Notes: generated by a model from the sequence alone, not told the origin. A stretch of DNA of 64,000 nt from Acidimicrobiia bacterium (GCA_022828135.1 JAJEJB010000018.1:21538-85537), one strand, 5' to 3'. Numbered from the stretch's first letter, positions 30,389-39,638 are shown. Numbers and translations: made by a program.

Positions 30389-31582
30389 ATGACCGGGGAC
30401 AGGCACTTCTACATCGAGTCGTTCGGCACGGTCCAGTTGAGCGCGTTCCGCATCGGGCAGTCCCCGTTCGCCCACCGCTACACGACCGACCAGACGGTCT
30501 ACGGCATGTACTGCAACCGGCTCTATCCGCTCAAGACGTCCCGCGACGAGGACCCCATCCCCAACTATTGGAAGCTGCGCCGCGGCGTCATGCTGTACGA
30601 CGTCCCGGAGAAGCCGCTTGAGATCGCCGGCCCCGATGCGAGCCGGCTGCTCGAGAAGGTACTCACCTGCCGGATCGAGGCGCTCCCAGTCGGGCGAGCC
30701 CGCTACGGCCTGGCCTGCCACGAGGACGGCACCATCCTGATGGACGGGGTGGTGATGCGGATGGCCCCCGACCGGTTCTGGTACGTCAAGGCCAACGGCG
30801 AGTTCCAGAGCTGGCTCGAGGCCAACGCCATCGGCCTCAACGTCAGGGTCTCGGACCCGGACTCGCGGGTGCTGCAGATCCAGGGACCGAAGTCGCTCCA
30901 CGTGCTCGACGCGGCCATCGGCGGCGGGCTGTCGGAGGACTTCAAGTACTTCCACGCCGGCTTCTTCGACATCTGCGGGCAGCGGCTGTGGGTGTCCCGC
31001 ACCGGGTGGACGGGCGAGGCGGGCATCGAGATCTACTGCAACAGCGGCCCGGAGCCCACCGACCACGACGCCCTCTGGGACGGCCTGCTGGCCTGCGGTG
31101 AGCCCTTCGGGATGGAGTTCAGCTCGTCGTCGTCGATGGGCCTGCGGCGCATCGAGTCGGGGATCCTCGACAACGGCACCGACATCGAGCCCGGGTTGAC
31201 GCCCTACGCGGCAGGCCTCGGGCAGTTCGTCAAGCTCGACAAGGACGACTTCATCGGCCGGACGGCGCTGGAGACTGCTGATCGCAGCCAGCTGCTGTTC
31301 GGCCTGGTGTGTGCCACCGCCACGCCGGAAGCGGGTATGCACGTCCACTTGGATGACGGCCCGGTCGGACACATGACCTCCGGGTCGTGGTCGCCCACGC
31401 TCGACGCCGGGATCGGCTACGTGCGCTTCGACCAGCGGTTGCCGGGCGACGACTGGAACGGCAAGATGGTCTGGCTGCACGACCGCGACGGAACGCCCCA
31501 TGAGGCCACCGTCGACACCCTCCCGTTCGTAGACAAGGAGAAGCAACTGCCCCGGGTCGCCTGGACCGGTTCAGGCACCTGA
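30389..31582 (+). CDS. GcvT-family folate-dependent methyltransferase/demethylase
   Basis: A 397-residue protein of the aminomethyltransferase fold: NYWKLRRGVMLYDVPEKPLEIAGPDASRLLEKVLTCRIEALPVGRARYGL early on, then ILMDGVVMRMAPDRFWYV, SRTGWTGEAGIEIY, and SMGLRRIESGILDNGTDIEP near the folate site. Stand-alone relatives include the dimethylsulfoniopropionate demethylase DmdA and the O-demethylase LigM, which pass methyl groups to tetrahydrofolate. No other glycine-cleavage genes are present, so a demethylase is more likely than GcvT itself. ATG 30389 follows GAGGT. It diverges from the Rieske oxygenase gene. Confidence 0.85.
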   Translation: MTGDRHFYIESFGTVQLSAFRIGQSPFAHRYTTDQTVYGMYCNRLYPLKTSRDEDPIPNYWKLRRGVMLYDVPEKPLEIAGPDASRLLEKVLTCRIEALPVGRARYGLACHEDGTILMDGVVMRMAPDRFWYVKANGEFQSWLEANAIGLNVRVSDPDSRVLQIQGPKSLHVLDAAIGGGLSEDFKYFHAGFFDICGQRLWVSRTGWTGEAGIEIYCNSGPEPTDHDALWDGLLACGEPFGMEFSSSSSMGLRRIESGILDNGTDIEPGLTPYAAGLGQFVKLDKDDFIGRTALETADRSQLLFGLVCATATPEAGMHVHLDDGPVGHMTSGSWSPTLDAGIGYVRFDQRLPGDDWNGKMVWLHDRDGTPHEATVDTLPFVDKEKQLPRVAWTGSGT

Positions 31583-31658
31583 GCGTGCCCGGCAGCCGGC
31601 GCGGCGCGTTGAAGCGTGCGGCGCGTTCGGACAGCGCTTCCGGGATATACAGGCTGTC

Positions 31659-32771
31659 GTGAGCCTCGACTTCTCGATGCGCCCCGAGTGGGAGGCGCTG
31701 CGGGCCCGAGCCCGGGCCGTGGCCGAGCAGGGCGTGGCCGACTACGGCCAGTGGAGCGACTCGTGGATCAACGGCCACTCCAAGGAATTCTCCCGCGTGC
31801 TGGCGGCCGAGGGCTTCATCGGCATGACCTGGCCGGCCGAGCATGGCGGGGGAGGCCGCCCGGGGATCGAGCGCATCATCATGGCCGAGGAGATGATCAG
31901 CGCCGGAGCGCCCATCGCGGCCAGCTGGTTCGCCGACCGCCAGATGGGCCCGTCCATCTACACCTACGGCACCGACGCCCAGAAGGACGCGTTCCTGCCC
32001 GGGATGCTGTCGGGGGAGGCGTCCTGGTGCATCGGGATGAGCGAGCCCGACGCCGGCTCCGACCTGGCCGCGCTCAAGACATCCGCGGACCGCGACGGCG
32101 ATCGCTACGTCGTCAACGGCCAGAAGATCTGGACCAGCGGCGCAGCCAGCGCCGAGTACTGCTACGTGATCTGCCGCACCAGCCGCCAAGGCCCTCCGCA
32201 TCGGGGCCTCAGCGAGCTGATCGTGCCCATGGACCTAGACGGCATCGAGGTGCGGCCGGTGCGCGACATGGTCGGCAACTCGCACTTCTGCGAGATCTTC
32301 TTCACCGACGTGCGAGTGCCGGTCGACAACCTGGTCGGCATCGAGGGCGGGGCCTTCAAGCAGACCATGATCCAGCTCGGCTACGAGCGGGGCGGCATCG
32401 ACCGGCTGGTGTCCAACCGGCCGTTGTACGAGCTCGCCCTGGAGCACGCCGACCTCTCTGATTCCTTGACCCGCCAGGAGATCGCAGCCATCGAGACCGG
32501 CTACCGGCTGGGACGGCTCATGGTGTACCGGGGCGCTCTCGGCGAGGGCTCCGCCGACTACAGCGCGGGCACCAAGGCGTTCTGCACCGAGCACGAGCAG
32601 CGGGTGGCCCAGTTCGCGGCCCGGGTGCTCGGTCCGGCGGCCACCGTGGGCGACGCTCTGCCCACCGCGATCTGCTACGCCCCGGCCTACACCATCCAGG
32701 GCGGCACGTCGGCCATCATGCGCAACATCATCGGCGAACGCATCCTCGGCCTACCTCGCGAACCCCGATAG
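31659..32771 (+). CDS. acyl-CoA dehydrogenase
   Basis: A 370-residue flavoprotein oxidising an acyl-CoA at the alpha-beta bond. GMTWPAEHGGGG opens the fold, CIGMSEPDAGSDLAALKTSADRDGDRYVVNGQKIWTSGA is the FAD/substrate strand, and the C-terminus has the typical TIQGGTSAIMRNIIGERILGLPREPR. The usual catalytic-base Glu is not certain: the family varies in its position. Length matches the shorter actinobacterial acyl-CoA dehydrogenases. The start is GTG 31659. It stands alone, convergent to the SDR operon; the substrate is unknown. Confidence 0.9.
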   Translation: MSLDFSMRPEWEALRARARAVAEQGVADYGQWSDSWINGHSKEFSRVLAAEGFIGMTWPAEHGGGGRPGIERIIMAEEMISAGAPIAASWFADRQMGPSIYTYGTDAQKDAFLPGMLSGEASWCIGMSEPDAGSDLAALKTSADRDGDRYVVNGQKIWTSGAASAEYCYVICRTSRQGPPHRGLSELIVPMDLDGIEVRPVRDMVGNSHFCEIFFTDVRVPVDNLVGIEGGAFKQTMIQLGYERGGIDRLVSNRPLYELALEHADLSDSLTRQEIAAIETGYRLGRLMVYRGALGEGSADYSAGTKAFCTEHEQRVAQFAARVLGPAATVGDALPTAICYAPAYTIQGGTSAIMRNIIGERILGLPREPR

Positions 32772-32786
32772 CGCAGCGGTCAGCGC

Positions 32787-33557
32787 CTACTCGGGGGTGA
32801 CGTAGGCGGCGGTGAGGCCGCCGTCGACCAGCAGGTTGGCGCCGGTCATGTACGACGCGTCGTCCGAGGCCAGGAACAGCGCGGCTGAGGCCATCTCGGC
32901 GGCCTCGCCGAAACGGCCCATGGGCACGTGCACCAGGCGGCGCTGGCGCTTCTCGTCGGTGTCGAGGTACGACATGAGCAGCTCGGTGCGCAGCGGCCCC
33001 GGCGACAGGGCATTGACCCTGATGTTCTCCCGGGCGTGTATCACCGCCAGCTCGCGGGTCAGCGACAGCACCGCTCCCTTGGAGGCGGTGTAGGCGATCT
33101 GCGGCGTGGCCGCGCCCACCGAGGCCACGAACGAAGCGGTGTTGATGATCGAGCCCCCGCCGGCCCGGCGCATGGCCGGGATCTGGTGGCGGCAGCCGTA
33201 CAGCACGCCCTTCAGGTTCACGGCCAGGGTCTTGTCGATGGTCTCCTCGGAGGTGGCGATGGCGTCGGCGTCGTCGGCCAGCATGATCCCCGCGTTGTTG
33301 AAGGCGACGTCCAGTTGCCCGTAGGTGGCCTCCGCGGCCTTGACCGCCAGCGCGACCTCGGCGTCGTCGGACACATCGGCGTGCACCGCGGTGGCCTCGC
33401 CCCCGGCCGCCCGGATCATCTCGACCGTCTCGTCGTTGGCGTCGACGATGTCGGCCGCCACCACCCGGGCCCCCTCCTCAGCGAACCGCAGCGCCGTGGC
33501 CCGGCCGATCCCGCTGGCCGTACCGGTGATCAGCGTCACCTTTCCCTCAAGCCTCAT
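32787..33557 (-). CDS. short-chain dehydrogenase/reductase
   Basis: A 256-residue classical SDR: LITGTASGIGRATAL (cofactor Gly motif), DVAFNNAGIML (NNAG), INTASFVASVGAATPQIAYTASKGAV (Ser, Tyr, Lys) and a C-terminal YMTGANLLVDGG. An Asp after strand 2 (VVAADIVDAND) favours NAD(H). It is the last of three co-directional SDR genes, 19 bases after the previous one. Confidence 0.88.
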   Translation of the reverse strand: MRLEGKVTLITGTASGIGRATALRFAEEGARVVAADIVDANDETVEMIRAAGGEATAVHADVSDDAEVALAVKAAEATYGQLDVAFNNAGIMLADDADAIATSEETIDKTLAVNLKGVLYGCRHQIPAMRRAGGGSIINTASFVASVGAATPQIAYTASKGAVLSLTRELAVIHARENIRVNALSPGPLRTELLMSYLDTDEKRQRRLVHVPMGRFGEAAEMASAALFLASDDASYMTGANLLVDGGLTAAYVTPE

Positions 33558-33576
33558 AGCCGCTCCCTGCTCGCGG

Positions 33577-34314
33577 TCAACTGGTGAGTGAGCCGCCGTT
33601 TATTCCGATGGTCTGGGCGGTGACCCATTCGGCCTCGTCGGAGGCGAGCCACACGCAGGCTGCGGCCACATCCTCGGGCCGGCCGGTGCGCCCGACGGGC
33701 ACTGCTCGGGCGAAGTGCTCGGTTATCTCCCGGTTCTTGCGTTCGAAGAGTCCCAGCGCCAGCGTGTTGGCCGTCACGCCGGAGCGGGCCACCTCCAGTG
33801 CCAGCGAGCGGGTGAAGGACATCCCGCCGCCCTTGCCCGCGCTGTAGGGAGCGACCCCGATGCCTACGCCGTGGGTGCCCGCGGCGGACGAGATGGTGAT
33901 GATGCGGCCCCAACCCCGCTCGCACATGCCGTCGACGACGGCGTGGCAGCAGTTCATGACCCCGTAGAGGTTCACGTCAACGGTGGCCACCCAGTCGGCC
34001 GGGTCCATGTCGCGGAACTGCTCGGCCTTCATGTCGGTCGGGCCGGCCAGACCCGCGTTGTTGACCAGAATGTCGACCGCCCCGATCCCGGCCACCGCGG
34101 CCAGCACTGCGTCGCGGTCGGTCACGTCGAAGACGCAAGCAACCGCGCTCCCGCCCTCCGCCATGATCTCGTCGGTCGTCGCCTGAGCCCGGTCGGCGAA
34201 GTAGTCGTTGACGACGACATGGGCGCCCTGGCCGGCCAGGCCGCGGGCGATGCCGGCACCGATGTTCTGACCTGCGCCGGTCACCAGAGCGGTGCGTCCA
34301 CTCAGATCGAACAT
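33577..34314 (-). CDS. short-chain dehydrogenase/reductase
   Basis: A 245-residue classical SDR: LVTGAGQNIGAGIARGL, DILVNNAGLAGP, ITISSAAGTHGVGIGVAPYSAGKGG (Ser, Tyr, Lys) and VTAQTIGINGG near the end. ATG 34314 is set by AAGGAG 6 bases upstream; an open frame continues further without a ribosome site. It is the middle gene of the three-SDR operon. The substrate cannot be read from sequence; grouping suggests successive redox steps on one compound. Confidence 0.88.
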   Translation of the reverse strand: MFDLSGRTALVTGAGQNIGAGIARGLAGQGAHVVVNDYFADRAQATTDEIMAEGGSAVACVFDVTDRDAVLAAVAGIGAVDILVNNAGLAGPTDMKAEQFRDMDPADWVATVDVNLYGVMNCCHAVVDGMCERGWGRIITISSAAGTHGVGIGVAPYSAGKGGGMSFTRSLALEVARSGVTANTLALGLFERKNREITEHFARAVPVGRTGRPEDVAAACVWLASDEAEWVTAQTIGINGGSLTS

Positions 34315-34345
34315 CGGACTCCTTCGCGGCAACCTGTTGTAGCCA

Positions 34346-35263
34346 TCATGGCCTAGGGCTGTGGCTCCGGCCGAAGCGGTAGGCGTCGGGCCATCCGCGG
34401 CCGCCGAGGCTCTCCTCCTGACGGGCGATGATGCCGGGCAGGTCGTCGGGCTGCCAGCCCTCGAGCAGTTCCTCGCCGTGCAAGTCGAGCACCGGACGCT
34501 GCAACTCCACTAGCAGCTGAAGGCTGAAGGCGATCCGGCCGGTCAGCACGGCGGGATCGGCCGTGCAGAGGGCCAGCGTCGCCTCGGCCATGGTCTCCAG
34601 CGGCTCGAACATCACGCCCTCCACCCAACCGGCGGCCACCAATGCGGGGGTGGCGATGGCCCCTTGGGGCGCCAGGGCGTTCACCGCGATGCCCTGACCC
34701 TCGCACTCGCTGGCCACCGACACGGTGAGCCGGTTCAGGGCAGCTTTGCTCGCCCCGTACATGGCCCCGGTCTTCGACGGCTTGTTGGTCGGGAACGGCG
34801 GACCCGGCGGCAGCTCGGCCGAGAACGTCGTGATGTTGACGATCGCCCCCCGGCCCCGCTCGCGCATCCCGCCGACAACCTCCGCCATCAGCTCCCACGG
34901 TGCCCACAGGTTGACCTGGAGGGCCCGTTCCAGGCGCTCGGGGCCGACCGACTCGAAAGCGCCGTAACCGCCGGCCGCGGCGTTGTTGACCAGGACGTCG
35001 ACCGGGCCGAGCGCGGCCTCGGTTCGCTCCACCAGCTCGGTCCGGGCCCCGTGGGGGTCGCTCAGGTCCGACGGCAGCACCAGGCACTCGCCACCCAGCT
35101 CGCGAATGCGGGAGGCAGTGGTCTCCAGGCCGTCGACGCTGCGGGCCGTGATCGCCACGCGGGCCCCTTCAGCCGCCAGGCGCAACGCAATAGCGGTACC
35201 GGTGCCGCCCTTACTGGCGCCCGTGACCAGCGCAACCTGACCCTCACACAGCCGCTGAGACAT
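34346..35263 (-). CDS. short-chain dehydrogenase/reductase
   Basis: A 305-residue SDR with LVTGASKGGTGTAIALRLAAEG, DVLVNNAAAGGYGAFE and NITTFSAELPPGPPFPTNKPSKTGAMYGASKAALN (a longer loop before the Tyr-Lys pair than usual). The C-terminal part is extended by about 50 residues compared with minimal SDRs. ATG 35263 follows GGGAGGG. It is the first gene of the three-SDR operon, divergent from the MFS transporter across a 138-base gap in which I see no clear operator. Confidence 0.87.
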   Translation of the reverse strand: MSQRLCEGQVALVTGASKGGTGTAIALRLAAEGARVAITARSVDGLETTASRIRELGGECLVLPSDLSDPHGARTELVERTEAALGPVDVLVNNAAAGGYGAFESVGPERLERALQVNLWAPWELMAEVVGGMRERGRGAIVNITTFSAELPPGPPFPTNKPSKTGAMYGASKAALNRLTVSVASECEGQGIAVNALAPQGAIATPALVAAGWVEGVMFEPLETMAEATLALCTADPAVLTGRIAFSLQLLVELQRPVLDLHGEELLEGWQPDDLPGIIARQEESLGGRGWPDAYRFGRSHSPRP

Positions 35264-35401
35264 CACCGCCCTCCCGTTGGCACGGCTCCTGATCGGCCAG
35301 TCTCGCACCACCGGCCCCGCGGCGGGCGGCTCCGGTGTCATGTGGCCGATGTCACGCAGCCAATACCCGATGGCCCGGGGCCGGACCGGTAGCTTCGACT
35401 G

Positions 35402-36520
35402 GTGCAAAGTCCGGTCCGGCTCGTCTACCTGCTGCGGCCCACCGTCAAGGTCGGGATCCTGCTCGCGGTCGGATTCGGTGTGCTGGCGTTCGTTTCAACG
35501 CCGTTCCTGCTGTCCGAGATCGCCGACCACTACGGGATCAGTCTGGGCGTGGCGTCGATGATCGGCGTGTTCCAGCTCGGCGGCTTCGTGATCGCCTCCT
35601 GGGTCGCCGGACGCTGGCTGCAGCCCCGCGAACGCATCTTCGTGGCCTCACTGCTGGCCGCGGCGGCCGCCAACCTCGGCTCGGCGGCGCTGCCGCCATT
35701 CGCGCTGCTGGTGCCGCTGCGCCTCGTCAGCGGAGCGGCTCTGGGCCTGCTGGCCTGGTACGGCTGGGTTCAGGCCTTCGGCGACGACCGCCGCATGGGC
35801 GACGTTGCCGTGGCCGGCCCGGCGGTGGGCGTGATCGCCGCGCCGCTGGTGTCCCTGCTCGTGGAAGCAGGCGGGCCACGGCTGGTGTTCGCCGCGCTGG
35901 CCGCGCTGTCGCTGGTGCCGCTCGCCTTCGGCTACCGCAGCGAGGTGAGGGAACTACCCAGGGACCGGGCGCGCCACCGGGCGGTCCCGGCAGCCCGGGT
36001 GCTGCTGGTCTGCCTGGGCCTGTTCACCCTCGGCGGATCGGCGGTCTTCATCTACGCAGTGGTGCTGGGAACGGGCGACCCGGGGCTGTCCGTCGCGGCC
36101 GTCGCGGCCGGGTTCAGCCTCAACGCGGTGCTGGCGATCCCCGCATCTCGGATAAGGGCTACCCGAGGGATGCCGAGCCCGTGGATGGCGGCGACCGCGG
36201 TGTGCGCGATCGTGGTCGCCACCACCGGCTACCCATGGCTGTTCCTGACTGCTCTGGTGGTGTGGGGGTTCTTCTTCTGGGCCGCCATACCGGGCGTGTT
36301 CGAGGTGCTGGCCAGCCGCTCCCGCTACCCCGAGGAACGGGTCGGGGACGCCCAGGCACTGATGGCCGCAGGCCGCGCCGGAGGACCTCTGCTGGGCGGG
36401 CTGCTCATCGACAGCGCCGGAGCGACCGTGCTCGGCATTGTCGGCAGCTCTCTGATGCTCGCAGCCGCCATCGGAGTGTTCACCACCCGGACCGTGGTCC
36501 GACCCCTGGGGAACCGCTGA
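35402..36520 (+). CDS. MFS transporter
   Basis: A 372-residue membrane protein with about 11-12 hydrophobic helices typical of the major facilitator superfamily (for example VGILLAVGFGVLAFVSTPFLL, then MIGVFQLGGFVIASWVAGRWL, and AGRAGGPLLGGLLIDSAGATVLGIVGSSLML near the end). The loop after helix 2 (GRWLQPRER) is a weak form of the family's motif. It is near the lower length limit of the family. Direction of transport and substrate are unknown; it diverges from the three-SDR operon and could export or import its substrate. Confidence 0.8.
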   Translation: MQSPVRLVYLLRPTVKVGILLAVGFGVLAFVSTPFLLSEIADHYGISLGVASMIGVFQLGGFVIASWVAGRWLQPRERIFVASLLAAAAANLGSAALPPFALLVPLRLVSGAALGLLAWYGWVQAFGDDRRMGDVAVAGPAVGVIAAPLVSLLVEAGGPRLVFAALAALSLVPLAFGYRSEVRELPRDRARHRAVPAARVLLVCLGLFTLGGSAVFIYAVVLGTGDPGLSVAAVAAGFSLNAVLAIPASRIRATRGMPSPWMAATAVCAIVVATTGYPWLFLTALVVWGFFFWAAIPGVFEVLASRSRYPEERVGDAQALMAAGRAGGPLLGGLLIDSAGATVLGIVGSSLMLAAAIGVFTTRTVVRPLGNR

Positions 36521-36581
36521 CCGGTTCGAGAGCGCCGAACCCTCGGACAACCGATCGACCGCCCGGGGCTACGCTACGGCC

Positions 36582-37385
36582 ATGGGCTCTGAGCACGACG
36601 ACGGCGGCACGCCGAGCCGGGAGCGGGACTGGTACCTGCCCGCCTTCGACACGGTGGAGGAGGAGCGGCTGCACCGCAAGCAGCGTCTGGCCGCCACCTA
36701 TCGGATCTTCGCCAAGCTCGGCTTCGAGGACGGCGCGGTGGGCGCGGCCGGCCATGTCACCGTGCGCGACCCCGGGGACCCCGAGACGTTCTGGGTCAAC
36801 CCGTGGGGTGTGCCGTTCTCCCACATCACGACGTCGAGCCTGATCAGGGTGGACTCCGACGGCGACATCGTCGACGGCGAGGGCGCTCTACTGAACGGGG
36901 CGGCCTTCGCCATCCACTCGCAGATCCATGCGGCCCGCCCCGACGTGGTGGCTGCGGCCCATAGCCATTCGATGCACGGCAAGTCGTTCTCGGCGCTGGG
37001 ACGGCTGCTGCGGCCGCTGACCCAGGACGCCTGCGCCTTCTACGGCGACCACGTGATCTTCGACGGCTACAGCGGCGTGGTGATGGAACTCGACGAGGGC
37101 AAGCGCATCGCGGCCGCCCTGGGCGAATGCAAGGCCGCCATCCTCCAGAACCACGGCCTGCTCACGGTGGGCGCTTCGGTGGACGCGGCTGCGGGCGCGT
37201 TCGTGGCCATGGACCGGGCCTGCCAGTCGCAGCTGCTGGCCGAGGCCGCCGGCAACCCGATCGACATTCCCGACGACGTCGCCCGCCACACCTACTCGAT
37301 GGTCGGCACCGGCCTGGCCATGTGGTTCACCTTCCAGCCCCTGTACACCGAGATAGCCCGAGAGCAGCCCGACCTCCTCGACTGA
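36582..37385 (+). CDS. class II aldolase/adducin-family protein
   Basis: A 267-residue member of the class II aldolase/adducin family. GAAGHVTVRDPGDPETFWVNPWGVPFSHITTSSLIRVD is the substrate/phosphate-site region, and the zinc-binding histidines lie in AAHSHSMHGKSFSA and QNHGLLTVG. A zinc-dependent aldolase or decarboxylase of a sugar or hydroxy acid is expected; animal adducins are non-catalytic relatives. ATG 36582 is 61 bases after the transporter stop, so it may share its transcript. It converges on selD. Confidence 0.87.
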   Translation: MGSEHDDGGTPSRERDWYLPAFDTVEEERLHRKQRLAATYRIFAKLGFEDGAVGAAGHVTVRDPGDPETFWVNPWGVPFSHITTSSLIRVDSDGDIVDGEGALLNGAAFAIHSQIHAARPDVVAAAHSHSMHGKSFSALGRLLRPLTQDACAFYGDHVIFDGYSGVVMELDEGKRIAAALGECKAAILQNHGLLTVGASVDAAAGAFVAMDRACQSQLLAEAAGNPIDIPDDVARHTYSMVGTGLAMWFTFQPLYTEIAREQPDLLD

Positions 37386-37405
37386 CCTCGACCGAGGTCC
37401 GTCGG

Positions 37406-38440
37406 TCAGGGGAGGAGGCGGAGGCGGCCGGAGCCTTCGGTGACCTCGCCGATGATGGCGGCCTCGTGGCCGGAGGCCCTCAGCTCGGTGACGACGGCCA
37501 GGCCGGCGTCGTGGCTGACCATGCCCAGCAGCAGACCCCCTGAGGTCTGAGCGTCGGCCAGCAGGGTCACCGACGCGGCGCTCGCGTCACCGGTGTCCAG
37601 ATGGGGCGACACCCAGTCGAGGTTGCGCTCGGTGCCTCCGGGAACCATGCCCAGCGCGGCCAGCTCCCGGGCGCCTTCGATGATCGGCACCTCGCCCACC
37701 GAGATCTCCATGTCGACGCCCGACTCCTGGGCCATGCGCAGGCCGTGGCCCAGCAGGCCGAACCCGGTCACGTCGGTGGCTGCAGTGGCGCCGTGTCGCA
37801 TGGCGGCGGTGGCCGCGGTGGCGTTGGACCGGGTCATCTCCTCGACGGCTCGATCCACGACATCGGCCCGGGCCTCGGCTCGCTTGATGGCGGTGGCGAT
37901 CACTCCCGAACCCAGCGGCTTGGTGAGCACCAGCGCATTGCCGGGCCGCAGACCGGCGTTGGTGAGCATGCGCCGCGGGTCGATCTCGCCCACCACGGCC
38001 ATCCCGTACTTCGGTTCGGGATCGTCGACCGTGTGGCCGCCGCCCACCACGAAACCGCCGGCCCGGGCGGCGTCCTCGCCGCCGGCCAGCACCTCGGCCA
38101 GCAGGTCGTTGGACAGCTCCTCGGAGTTCCAGGCCACCAGGTTCAGCGCCAGCAGGGGCCGCCCGCCCATGGCGTACACGTCGGACACCGCGTTGGTGGC
38201 CGCGATACGGCCCCAGGTGCGCGCGTCGTCCACCACCGGCGTGATGAAGTCGGCGGTGAACACCAGGGCCCGCCCGCGGCCGATTTGCCACACCGCGGCG
38301 TCGTCGCCGGTGGCCAGGCCGACAACCAGCTCAGGCGGGGGGTCAGGGGTGAGGTCGCGCACCACGCGCGCGAGATCGCCGGGGGCGATCTTGCAGGCTC
38401 AACCAGCGCCGTGGCTGAACTCTGTGAGCCTTCGGGCCAT
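37406..38440 (-). CDS. selD: selenide, water dikinase (selenophosphate synthetase), predicted selenoprotein with in-frame UGA
   Basis: Makes selenophosphate from selenide and ATP, the selenium donor for selenocysteine and selenouridine. Read through one TGA, the gene encodes 344 residues starting MARRLTEFSHGAG, then U, then ACKIAPGDL. E. coli SelD has SHGAGCGCK there, with Cys17 as the catalytic residue, so the TGA at codon 14 (38401-38399) falls exactly on it and is read as selenocysteine. Downstream features are typical: GLATGDDAAVW, TADFITPVVDD, ATNAVSDVYAMGG, GGGHTVDDPEP, DVTGFGLLGHGL, DAQTSGGLLL. ATG 38440 has GGAAGGGGG upstream. A perfect hairpin follows the TGA. SelA, SelB and tRNA-Sec must lie elsewhere. 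Without decoding, the product starting later would lack its active site. Confidence 0.93.
38374..38390 (-). promoter_or_regulatory. hairpin just after the selD UGA, candidate bacterial SECIS
   Basis: GATCGCC-CCC-GGCGATC forms a perfect 7-bp stem starting 9 bases after the UGA codon. Bacterial SECIS elements are hairpins within the coding sequence directly downstream of the UGA, bound by SelB. The stem is GC-rich and the loop is only 3 bases, smaller than the E. coli fdhF element, so a longer fold using flanking bases may be the true one. Confidence 0.5.
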
Positions 38441-38490
38441 CGCGTCCACCCCCTTCCGTGCACGCCGTTTGTAGAAGCATCCGCAGGATA

Positions 38491-38533
38491 GGCGGCCGGC
38501 CGCACGACGCCGGGGACGGCCGCGTGCGCCGCC
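38491..38533. repeat. imperfect inverted repeat between selD and the nitronate monooxygenase-like gene
   Basis: GGCGGC (38491-38496) and CGCACG (38501-38506) pair with CGTGCG (38523-38528) and GCCGCC (38528-38533), in the 127-base gap between the divergent starts. It could be an operator or simply GC-rich noise. Confidence 0.25.
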
Positions 38534-38567
38534 CGAGTAGCAGGGAAGCCGCCGGTAGGGTGCAGCC

Positions 38568-39638
38568 GTGAGTGTCGACCAGCGGCTCCGGACCCAGGCC
38601 ACGGAGCTGTTCGGCGTCGACTACCCGATCGTGCAGACCGGGATGGGATGGGTGGCCGGCCCGTCGCTGGTTACCGGCACCGCCGAGGCGGGCGGACTCG
38701 GGATCCTGGCCTCAGCCACCATGACCCTCGACGAGATGGACGCCGCCGCCGGCGAGGTCCGGTCCCGCACCGATCAGCCCTTCGGGGTGAACCTGCGCCC
38801 CGACGCCGCCGACCTGAACGACCGGGCCGACTGCCTGGTGGACGCAGGCGTGCGGGTGGCCAGCTTCGCCGGCCCGCCTCCTGCTCATGTGGTGCAGCGG
38901 CTGCGCGACGGCGGCGTGCTGGTCATGCCGACCGTCGGGGCTCGCCGCCACGCCGAGAAGATGGCCGAACTCGGTGCAGACGTCATCCTGTGCCAGGGCG
39001 GGGAGGGCGGCGGCCACACCGGCTCGATACCCACTTCGCTGCTGCTGCCCCAGGTGCTCGACGCGGTGGATGTGCCCGTGATCGCCGCAGGCGGCTTTCA
39101 CGACGGTCGGGGCCTGGCCGCGGCCCTCGCCTGGGGTGCCGACGGCGTGGCCATGGGCACCCGCTTCCTGCTCACCGCCGAGTCGAGAGTGCCCGACACG
39201 ATCAAGGCGGTCTACCTCGGCACGCCGGTCACCGGAACCGTGGTGTCGAGCAGCATCGACGGCAAACCGCAGCGGGTGATCCGCACCCGCCTGGTCGAAT
39301 CGCTGGAGTCGGCCCGACTCACCCGGATGGTGCGGGCCGTGGCCAACGCCTGGCGGTTCCGGGGCCTCACCGGCATGTCGATGGCGGCGATGCTGCGGGA
39401 GGGCATGGCCATGCGCCGCAGCCAGGGACTGACCTGGAGCCAGATGGCCATGGCGGCCAACGCCCCCATGCTCACCCGAGCCACCATGGTGGACGGCGAC
39501 GTCGACGCCGGCGTCCTGCCCACCGGCCAATGCGTGGGCGTTGTCGACGACCTGCCCACCTGCGCTGAGCTGATCGATCGCATCGTGGCCGAGGCCGTCA
39601 CCGCCCTCGACCGGATCGCTCCGCCGAGGCCCAGCTAG
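38568..39638 (+). CDS. nitronate monooxygenase-like FMN enzyme
   Basis: A 356-residue TIM-barrel flavoprotein of the 2-nitropropane dioxygenase/nitronate monooxygenase family: VDYPIVQTGMGWVAGPSLVTGTAEAGGLGILASATM at the start, then CQGGEGGGHTG, IAAGGFHDGRGLAAALAWGADGVAMGTRFLLTAES, the FMN phosphate-binding region. The family oxidises alkyl nitronates, but many members are enoyl reductases or uncharacterised. The start is GTG 38568. It is followed by the SRAP gene 11 bases downstream. Confidence 0.87.
   Translation: MSVDQRLRTQATELFGVDYPIVQTGMGWVAGPSLVTGTAEAGGLGILASATMTLDEMDAAAGEVRSRTDQPFGVNLRPDAADLNDRADCLVDAGVRVASFAGPPPAHVVQRLRDGGVLVMPTVGARRHAEKMAELGADVILCQGGEGGGHTGSIPTSLLLPQVLDAVDVPVIAAGGFHDGRGLAAALAWGADGVAMGTRFLLTAESRVPDTIKAVYLGTPVTGTVVSSSIDGKPQRVIRTRLVESLESARLTRMVRAVANAWRFRGLTGMSMAAMLREGMAMRRSQGLTWSQMAMAANAPMLTRATMVDGDVDAGVLPTGQCVGVVDDLPTCAELIDRIVAEAVTALDRIAPPRPS

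Noticed and set aside
37406..38398. selD as a truncated or broken gene starting after the TGA
   Set aside because: The frame upstream of the TGA matches the SelD N-terminus exactly and the TGA falls on the catalytic residue, so readthrough as selenocysteine explains the sequence better.
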